This document shows, piece by piece, positions 54,701 through 64,000 of a stretch of DNA of 64,000 bases. The position numbers were made by a program, and so were the translations under genes. Source of the stretch: Paratinospora sagittata (taxonomy: Eukaryota; Streptophyta; Magnoliopsida; Ranunculales; Menispermaceae); the NCBI GenBank assembly GCA_035771175.1, contig CM069604.1:16307115-16371114 (forward strand), in the 5' to 3' direction. Under the pieces are notes generated by a model, which was not told the DNA's origin, searched no databases, and saw only the letters and a list, made by a program, of their open reading frames with translations. Position 1 is the first letter of the stretch; each line of letters opens with the position of its first letter.

Positions 54701-56345
54701 AGATGTCACTTCTACACTCCACCTCTCCATTTCTCAACTCTCCATTAAAGACTTCAAGGAAGCTCAAGGATAGACAAGTGATTACTACATCTTTTACTCT
54801 CTCATTTGGGTTTGATTTTTTCTTCTTCTTCATTCTCTTGTCAGCTTCTTTGATTCTTAATCTTGATAATTACTGATTTTCATTGATCTATAGTTTATTA
54901 TCTTGCTGGAAATGCTAGTTTGGTTGTTCAAATTTGTGTATGGTGTAACTGTTTCAACAACCCAACTTTGGGGTAGATTTTCCACTAACAAACATCATCA
55001 ACAATGGCTGTGGGTAAGACAAAATGAAAGTAGGATGAATGTAGAAGAGAAATGAGAAGAGAGTAGAACGAAATAGAAGGGGAAACTAGGAGAAAAATGG
55101 GTAGGAACATGGCTGGTCGAAATGGAAAATAAGATAACTGTTGTAACAGCCCATGTTTGATTCAGTTTTACTATTTCAAAATCAAACCCATTGGAGCTGT
55201 GGGTTAGTGAGATTCAAAGTAGGAAAATAAGAAAAGATATTTTTTTTGAGAAATGGGAAATAGGATTGTAGGATCCATGCTAAAATGGGCATGGAACAGG
55301 GCCTGTTCACCATGAAAAAAAAAAAAAAAAGAGTGACAGGTTGCTTACTAGCCATGTTTGGAGAAACATTTCACCATCAAAATGAGTTTGATTGAATCTC
55401 TGGGTTTGATGAATTAAAAATAGGAAGATTGGAGAAGGGATATGAGGATCCATGTGGTGGAAATGAGCAAGGAAGATGGGAGAAAAAGTGTTGGAAAACA
55501 TGCTGTTACAAGGTTAAATGAGGAAGATGAATAGTAAACGGTTGACTAATTTTGACCCGGTCAAAACCCGTTTGACTTGATCAATTTGAGTCCTATTTCA
55601 TGCTAAACAAGACACTTGACTAACCCATTTTTAATAGGACTTGCCCCAAATAGGAAAAAATGAAAATGAATACATTAATGTTGGTTAAACCTTAGGCTAT
55701 AATAAAATAATCTATTTTCAAAAATCTGGCTTTATTAAATTAGTGAATAAGTGCAACTTATTTTCATGTGACCTAAAATATCAACTTAGAAAAAAATATG
55801 TAGATTTGCTAAATCATAGAAATATGACAAGATAGCTCAACTAAATTTTGTCATTTTTAACCTCATAAGTCAAAATTAACTTAATTAAAGTCTATTAGAC
55901 TAAATTAATTACAATGCAAATCAAAACCACCTATCTAATGGACCCAATAAGTTAATATTGGATTGAATAGATGTTTAATCAACTCAATCAAGCTATTGAC
56001 TTGACCCATCTAAACTAATCAAATCTTATGAGTCCAATTAACCAATTTAGTACAACTTCAATAAACATGAGCCAATTAATTTTATCCAATCAAGCCTAAT
56101 TAGGCTTTATACCTAATTTTAAATGCAAACATAGTCAAGATAAACATATACCCCAAAGATGATTTTTTTTACTATAATGCCCTTGGTATCAAATAATTGA
56201 TAAAATATTAATAAATATAACTAAAATCTTAGTAAAGCTTTCCGCCGTAAAAACTCAAAGATATTAACTAAAATAAAGAAATAAAAATATGACTATTTTT
56301 CCTGTCATATTTTTCCTATATGACTCTAAGGCTGGAAAATGTTAC
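54701..56345. other. AT-rich non-coding DNA
   Basis: No coding or element signal that I can support. gttgtaacagcccatgtttga near 55141 could be an LTR end, but no partner is visible. Confidence 0.35.
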
Positions 56346-58350
56346 CTGTGTAACGCATGTAACATGTCCCACTTTATATATTGGACATAAGTTTTTATAA
56401 AATAATAAACTATCATATCAAATAAAGCATACCCTAGTTATCATATGGTTTTGTCGATATTTTAAATTCGATGGTTTATCGTGAATATTCGTCAGAGTTT
56501 TCCTAGGCTATCGATTAATTGACAAAGGCGGTTGATCCCCATCCTTTGAAAATGGATTAGTGGTCAGTAATATTTATCTAAACCGGTTACACGACTCCGT
56601 TATCACACATTGACTCATTTAAGAGAAAATGATTGAAAGATTTATAAATTGATACTTTTCCTAAAGAAAATAAACAATATATGATTAGCTATTAAGTGGT
56701 TGATTAATTGATTACTGAGATTTGATTTTAGCATCGTATAGGAAAATTATATTTCAAGAAAGATAATTTTCATAGAATATCCTACTTATACTTTATATGC
56801 ATTTACATGCATTTATGCATAGTTTTCCATTTATGGATTACTCGCATATTGCTGCATTAATCAAACTTCCAAATGATAAAATGTGATTAATGATTAAAAG
56901 AATGGAGTGATCAGACTCTAGGATACATGTTTGTCTGATAGGCATACACACGAGGGTCATGTCGACCCTGGATCTCTAAAGTATCTGCAAATGTTGTATT
57001 ACCGTTTGACCAGTGGATTAGTGGGTCAACCGTTTGACCAACGGATTAGTCGGTTCCCATTCCCTCCCAACGAGTACATCCAGTAGGGGTTGTGCTACTT
57101 GGATGTTGAGTGGATTGTGAGTGGTTGAGTGCGTCTGGCCAGCGTAGTGGCTACGAGCGTTTCATGCGAAAAATTTGAAGTTGAGAGTAATGGCGGCTCT
57201 GTCCAGAGGTAAATAATTCAGACTTCTAACGAGAACCTCCTCACTCGGTTAATACAAGGAACAGGATACCCTGACTGGGGTGTTGTAAAACCAGTCGTAT
57301 AGCTAGTGGTCCAAAGAAAATAATTAATAGGACGGGGTTATCATCGTGGCTAAAGTGAAAACTTAAATAAATGCTAAGGGATCGGACTCCAAGGCATGTT
57401 ATTGATTAGTATGCTTGTTATTAGGAGGATTCATGAGGCACACTGTGTATGGGTGTAGATGTTCTGACTTTTCTCCTATGTATTATCACTGCAATTTTTA
57501 TTATGATGATGTTAAATTGGCATACTGGGCATGCATTATTGAGGTATTCTGATTATTGTTTCAAGATCATACAAAATTATAATTCTTTTATGTATTTTAT
57601 TTGCTTGTTTAATTCTCATAATTGATAAATGGTAAATGATGATTTTCTTTGTAAGATATTGAGAAATTAACTTGCTCATTGGCATAAATCCTGCGATTTA
57701 GAAAATTTAAGACAATACCAAACATAGATTGAGAAAAGAAAAAAAATAATAATAAGAATATGGATATTGAATCCAAAATTGAGGTATTAGTAGAAAAAGA
57801 AATAATACCTAGAATCATCTTTCATGAAATAAAAGTAGAAACACAGTTTTACAAGGAAAACTTCACCAAATCTGTAATTATCCCTTCCCTCCCTTAGTGA
57901 GTGGGTTTTGGAAGTGGTAGTTACTTGCGAGCCATGTGGATTTAGGCTCACCCTTCTTTCCATGTTATCATTTTTCAGACGTGGTGACTGAGACTCAGGA
58001 GGTTGAGGGCCAATCGTTTGAGACGGAGGCACTGGGTGATTTTTACTACGACTATCAGGGTGAGGAGGAGCCAGTTGTTGTTGTTGACTACGTTGATCTA
58101 CTGCCTGGGGAGTAGCACGTAGCATTTTGACTTCTCTTTTAGGGTATAAATACCTTTTGATCATTTTTGTAACTATGGTGTCATGATATTAGCTTTTTCC
58201 CTTGCCACCATAGGACTGTAACATTGAACTCGATCTTAATTATGGTACCATGTTGTATAAATACTTTAGATTCTGCTGTGTATGATTCTTAGTTTATAAT
58301 TGTACTCTGACGATATAACATGTTGGGATGTTAGGCTTGTTGTATATGCA
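56346..58350 (+). repeat. Possible gypsy-type LTR, plus orientation
   Basis: The stretch has LTR-like order: a start resembling TGTAACGC (about 56350), repeated cgtttgacca..ggattagt blocks (57002-57046), and near 57945 ggctcacccttctttcc..tttttcag as in other gypsy LTRs here. I could not find matching ends or a target duplication. Confidence 0.3.
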
Positions 58351-58578
58351 TCCACACATACAACGCCACACAGACTTGTGAAAAAAAAAACTCCTTTTTA
58401 AGAGCAGTTTGTGACAAATATACAATTTGCGCTACTCTATACATTTTAAACAATGCATAAGTCAATAAAAACATTTTCTCTCAATTAGGTGTATGAGCGC
58501 GTCTCTCCTTACTATGCATATATAAGGAGAAATCAACCTCATCTAATCATCCACTCCGATCATTCCAGGGTCTCATCC

Positions 58579-61500
58579 TGTCACGACCCACGATGAGTGA
58601 AGTCATGACCGGGACGGAACCCCTGGGTATAACCTCCTTCGATACACCCGGCGTCCCATCAGCCTAATATAAACAACCTAATAATCATAAATCTCATACA
58701 TGTATCCCAAAACATATGGACATAATCAATTCATTAAAATAAATCACACTCCCAAAAAATGTGAACCATAAAATTCCCTAAGTCCATAATAAACAAAACA
58801 AAAACTAACCATAGGCACAACCCATTTATGTGTTAATTATAAATACATAGTTGTTATTAAGTACATATTTACTAAAATACAAAAATGTACAAAAACACCT
58901 TCGTCGCAAAAAATGCAAAAAATGCTCCTCAGTCAAGCTTTCCCCTTCCCTTTCCTATCAAACCCTGAAATAATAAGAATGAGGAGTCAGCTACAACAAG
59001 CTCAGTGAATGTTTTCTACAAGTTGCAATATACATGCATTTAAAAAAAGCAAGACAAGATCATCAAAAACATTTAAGTAACATGGTGATATACAAGATTA
59101 TACACATGCCAAATATAATGCATCATGTCATTACTTAAGACAATGCATATCATTCTTCTAAACATGCCAATGCAATCCTAACACCTCCTAAGTAAGGGAG
59201 ATCAAAGGCCTGGGTTCGCGACACTTAGCGCCCGATCTAACCAAACAATACTCGCATTCTAATAGGATTTCTAGGGTTGTGCAGCCCATAGGATCAGCCC
59301 ACCACTATAAGTACTATGCCCAAGTCGTCCTTGTTGGTCCACCCAAGAGGGGGGTAAATTGGGTGCGATGGTCAATTTTAAAATTATCTTCCAATAACTT
59401 AGTGTTGTACATGACTGCATTAGAATTGGATGCAAAATATAACACAGACTAAATTGCAAACGTCAGACACACAGATTTATAGTGGTTCGGCTAAGCCTAC
59501 GTCCACTACCTAATCTCCCGATTAGGATTTTCTCAATCCACTAACTAATTCTCTTATGGGTGAGAACCAAACCGTTACAACTGCCCTTTTATAGGTTAAA
59601 GGAAAACCTCTCCTTTCATGGGCTAAGGATGAACCAAATTTTTTTGTTCCAGGATGTGGAGAAACCCATGTTCCTTTTACGGGATAAGGAATAATCATTT
59701 TTCTCTTATAGGTTGAGAGAAAACCTATCCTTTTACAGGTTAAAGATGCACCTATCCTTTTACGGGATGAGGATGAACCAATTTCCTACTTGCAGGTGAG
59801 GATAAACATTTTTCTCTTTTATAGGTTAAAAATAACCTACTTCTTTTTGTGGGATAAGGAAGAACCGATTTCTTTTTTACAGGTTCAGAGATAACCTTCA
59901 TGATTTCAATCCTGAAATCATTAAGTGAACTACCTTCACTTGTCCTGGTTGTTTCTATCCAGAAACACACCAGCATTACAACAATAAGATGTTGGTTGGT
60001 TTTAACGTAGTAGAACACTTTATAATTAGGCTCAGTACATTGCATTACAAAGGTATGAAATATGAAATAAGTAAATGCTAAGTTGAAATACACCTTCAGT
60101 TCTTTACCTTTCAATGTTCGGTATTGCTTAAGTGCAGTTTCGAAAAGCATGAATGATATGATGTGAAAATCAGTGCTTCATCAAAAATAATATATACCAA
60201 ATAAACATTTACGTATAAAACGAAGGACTGGTGTAAATCAAAGACACAGACAGTTATCAAAGTAGATATTAAGATATTAAATATAAGTATGAAAACTTTT
60301 GGTTCAATGATCAGTAGTTAATGCAAACTACTGATATAGTTCAATACAATACTTAAGATATGAAATCAAGTACAACTGTATGTCTTTAACTATTTCTCAA
60401 ATTCTATCTCCAGCAAAAATGATACCAAATATGAATCAGTGCTGAGAATTTGAGTTGATACTAATAAAAATAGATTTTCAAAGATAGAATATAAATGAAG
60501 CTCAATATGAAAATTGCTTGTAATCGTAAAGGTATCAGTGAAAAATACTTTGAAAGATTAGATGTCTAAATACATTTTGACACAGACTAACTTTCAAAAA
60601 GTATTGGCACAATACAAAATGATTGGCGAGTTGTTTGATCCTAAGTGCTGGTATTTATAGACTTAGTGAGACATAGTCGTTAAACATTTGAAGTTCAAAT
60701 AATATGAACGTTTATACACAACGGCTAGAATGTTATATGAAAATGGCAACTGCAATTTTCACTAACACTCTAGTTCATTTCAGATTTTTTGAAAGAGGAA
60801 ATTTTATAAAAACTTAATTCATGTATCAGAGAAGATTTCTAATAAGTCTGAAAAGGATTTTGTGCAAAGGTCCATTCTAAAAAGGTAAACTTACGTAGTG
60901 TACTTGTTCGAACAGTGACTGTAGTTGAATTAGCGTCCTGAGTCCATAATCAGTGTCCTAACGCATAATATCAACTTTGTCGTTATGTTCTGTGAGGGCG
61001 CTTATTACGTATAAGCGTCCTACTGAACAACTAAGTGAGGGCGCTACTAACGCGTAAGCATCTTGGCTTACTTTGACACTTAAACGACTTAACCTTGAGG
61101 GCATTAATGCACAGTTAGCGTCCTGCTATGTTTTAAAACAATTAAGTACATGAGGGCGCTACTATCCGAGTAAGCGTCCTACCAGTTTAAAAATATAAAA
61201 CAAAACATATGGGCGCTACAATTATGTAAGCTTCCTACCGATTAAAAATATTTTAAATAAGACACAAATACGTTGAAGGACAATCAGCGTCCTGAAAGTT
61301 ACTAAGTTGATTCCCAAAGGTGAGAGCGTTTTTATCCAGATAGCATCCTGATAGATTGTTCAACTTATAACTATTAGCATCCTCAACGATACGTTCTTTG
61401 AAAAACTTAAGACATCTTTCAGTGAGTGAAAGTAAATAAGTTTCCTGACAACTTCAGAGGTTGACTAATAAAGGAGGCCGCTACTATACAAGTAAGCGTC

Positions 61501-64000
61501 CTGATAAATCACTTCAATTCAACCTTGAACGTTATCAGCGTCCTAATGAACTATTAGCATCCTGACTTATCACGTTCAGGAGAGCGTTGCTATTTCATTA
61601 GCGTCTTGAAAGACTCTTTAAAAATAATTTTCACTCGCGATTAAATATTCGATAAATGAGAATAAAAACTCGATAGATTTCAAATTAAATATATAGTATT
61701 AGATCATTTGAAATACCGTAAAACATGAAATCAAAACATGCATATTATAAGAACATATGTAGATGATTTATGCATGATTTTGAAAAACATTTTGAGCAAT
61801 AATGATTAGAGAAAGATATAACTTAAATACTTTGTGTATTTCTTATTTCTCATAACCGTTAAATCCAACTTTTCATTAAGAGATCTTTAATAAGAGCATT
61901 GTAGAGTTGAATGTCTTGAACGTTGATTGAGAGATGTAGACTTGAAGCTTGATCGAATCATTCGAGTGAAGTGATCTTAAAATCAGGATGTGATCGTTGA
62001 AGTCCTTTTGATTGAAACGAACTTGACCGTTAGATGTGATCTTTGAGTTTCTTGATCGAGTCGTTCCTTGGCTTTTTGCTTTCCATAGATGTTTTGATGA
62101 AATCTTGAAAAACGTTCGTTAGCACCGAAAAGTACTTTGTTTGTGATCATCAAAATATACTTTATCAAAGTATGTTTAGGAACGAGCTAAGTGATGAACC
62201 GCATAGGTTAACAGTCCTATCTATACACAAACCATAAAACCCGTTGCCAAGTCCACAACTAGGGATCACCGCTAGACTTACGAGATTTCCCAAAGAAAAT
62301 CACAACTAGGAAACCCAAACCCAATTGCTAACACTATTAGACTATGCTCAAATTCATTTCATGAATTCTTAAAACATGCATAACACATATAAATCAATTC
62401 AAACACTTTATATAATACAATGCCACATATATAGAATCCAAATGTAAAGAAACACTCACAAATCAATTGGCTAGACTAGCCAATCCAAATCCAACCACTA
62501 TGAGTACTAGGATGTCACCAAAACACTCCTATACACCTCTACCTCCAATTGGCTTAATTGGGACACTTGGATCATTCACAAACCCTGCATATACATAGGT
62601 TCGTTCTTCATTAAAATCAGTCCAAGTGCATGACATTCAACATGATTAACCCCAAATCAATAGCCAATTAAGACTCTAAAATGGTTGCACCTATGAGCTA
62701 ACCCATATAGCTCAAACAACCCATTTTATATCTAATTAAACCACATTTAATCCAAAAGAATGCAATAAGTTGATTCCCATGATCCAACCATCATAATACA
62801 ATGCATTCAATCATAATTAGGGTCAATTAGACTAATCCCCAGGTCAATTTCATCAATTGACTTAGTCTAGGTCAAAATCCCTAAATTTGGGCAAATCCCA
62901 AAATTCATGGCAAATCCTCAAATTCATGGCCTAAGACAAATTTGCACTACACCTAGGGTTTCCAGCAAGCAAGATCAGTAAATTGAACCATCAATCATTC
63001 ACATTTACCCATTAAATCAACATATATGACATGCAACTTGAATGGAAAATCCTAAGTCCATAACCTAGGTTTAGGTCAAATACATAGCTAAACATTAATT
63101 ACACTCGTGATTCAATGCACTGTTCGGATGTAACAAACTGACAAACGAAATATCCAATAACTAAATTAATCTTGCAGATTCAAGAACATCAAGAGACAAA
63201 CCTTCTGTCCAAAATTGAGCTAAATCCAACCGCAGATCAAAGAGATATGCCTCTTTGATTAAGACAACTCTAATTGAACGATTTCTCCTCTCCTGCTGCA
63301 AATACTTGAACTCAGACAATTATATCTCACAAAATACTAACCAGGTAACATCTTAACCATTAATAATGCAGCAAGTTCAGTTGGGAACCATCTGCTGAAA
63401 TATCACATCCATCCAATGGTAGATTTAGGAGATCCAACAGTTTGATATAAATTGTGCGAGAAATCCAAATTTTTCGACCAGCTGTATTTGGTAGATTATA
63501 TCTCTCAGAAAAAAACTCGAATAAAGATCTCTACTGACCAAAATGAAGAACCATAAGAGAAGAACTAGCTGACAAATTTTCAGCTTGATCTGACCACAGA
63601 TCTAAGAGATCAAACCTTTGATCAAAACGTTGCTAAGACTTCCCTCCAAGCACTTCCTCTCTCTTTCTCTTCTCTTCTTTTCTTTGAACCTTACTCTCTC
63701 AAAAACATCCCCCAAGGAAGAAAATGAGAGATTGAGACACATGTTGCACCCACATGCACCCATTTTGCCAAGTGTTGATCATGCTCCAACACCATGCCAA
63801 GTGTTTGCTTAAGGGCTTATTTGTTAGCCACATTGTCTTTACCCAATCACAACCTCATATGTCAGTTGTTAACCAATCCACTAATTCCAACAATTCTATC
63901 ATTTTTTCATTTATTTAATAAATACATGCTCATTTCAAATCATGGTCCAATTGGCCCCATTATACAATTAATAACACATACATTAATATTAATATGTCAC
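58579..64000 (-). mobile_element. Third LTR of the TGTCACGACC family, interrupted, running off the window
   Basis: It starts TGTCACGACCCACGATGAG, follows copies A and B (cacccggcgtccc, tatcaaaccctgaaa, gctcagtgaatg, cctaacacctcc) and is interrupted at 59332-62213. It resumes at 62219 with acacaaaccataaaacccgt. It is more diverged from A and B than they are from each other. The far end lies outside the window. Confidence 0.65.
59332..62213 (-). mobile_element. Solo LTR of the SIRE-like copia family
   Basis: Read on the minus strand it starts TGTTAACCTATGCGG and ends GACCAACA, as 20307-23090 does. The target duplication gtcct is at 59327-59331 and 62214-62218. It has no internal region. It contains the palindrome array (60930-61600) and the ~35-bp repeats (59590-59900). 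Confidence 0.85.

Noticed and set aside
57787..58164. Minus-strand ORF of 125 codons, Gln/Pro-rich
   Set aside because: It lies opposite an LTR-like region; composition is low complexity and I see no support for a gene.

Overview
This window is plant nuclear DNA (an angiosperm; nothing in it identifies the species). It is AT-rich, has no bacterial features, and consists almost entirely of nested transposable elements with plant-type domains. I see no intact host gene. The only plausible host-gene trace is a GARP/MYB-like exon on the minus strand near 3252-3350.

Layout. 1-72 is the tail of an LTR. 1966-2110 is the 3' end of a LINE. About 3997-16480 is a decayed Helitron on the minus strand. 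A Ty3/gypsy element (6322-16250, 5-bp target duplication) is inserted in the Helitron's N-terminal coding region, and that gypsy 5' LTR itself carries a 371-bp foldback element. 16781-49735 is a 5'-truncated LINE cut in two places. The first cut is a 24.26-kb Mutator-like element (MULE, 16935-41194, 9-bp duplication catggaatg). The second is a Ty1/copia element (42186-49486, 5-bp duplication). 49.7-58.6 kb is mostly non-coding, with a second foldback copy (51676-52072) and a 395-bp tandem duplication (53881-54700). From 58579 to the end is a large LTR interrupted by a 2.9-kb solo LTR of another family.

The most interesting object is the MULE. After removing four nested insertions (a truncated copia element and three solo LTRs) it is about 11 kb. 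It has long terminal inverted repeats and a MURA-type transposase with MULE domain, SWIM zinc finger and zinc knuckle. Next to the transposase, on the same strand, lies a DUF1985/ULP1-type (C48 cysteine protease-like) gene. Nearly all recognisable exon boundaries of that gene are phase 0. Its middle is a tandem array of at least eleven amplified mini-exons, about 60 or 69 bp each, encoding a Pro-rich peptide. Each mini-exon has its own intron, splice acceptor and GT donor. The non-coding parts of the MULE (terminal repeats, introns, intergenic DNA) are filled with dozens of copies of the palindrome ACCGATCGGT. I did not see this palindrome in the nested elements or in the rest of the window. 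It looks like a binding-site array for an element-encoded DNA-binding protein.

All coding regions are damaged by stops, frameshifts or insertions, so the elements look immobile now. The nesting gives a relative chronology: Helitron and LINE first; gypsy in the Helitron; MULE and copia in the LINE; solo LTRs and a copia remnant in the MULE.
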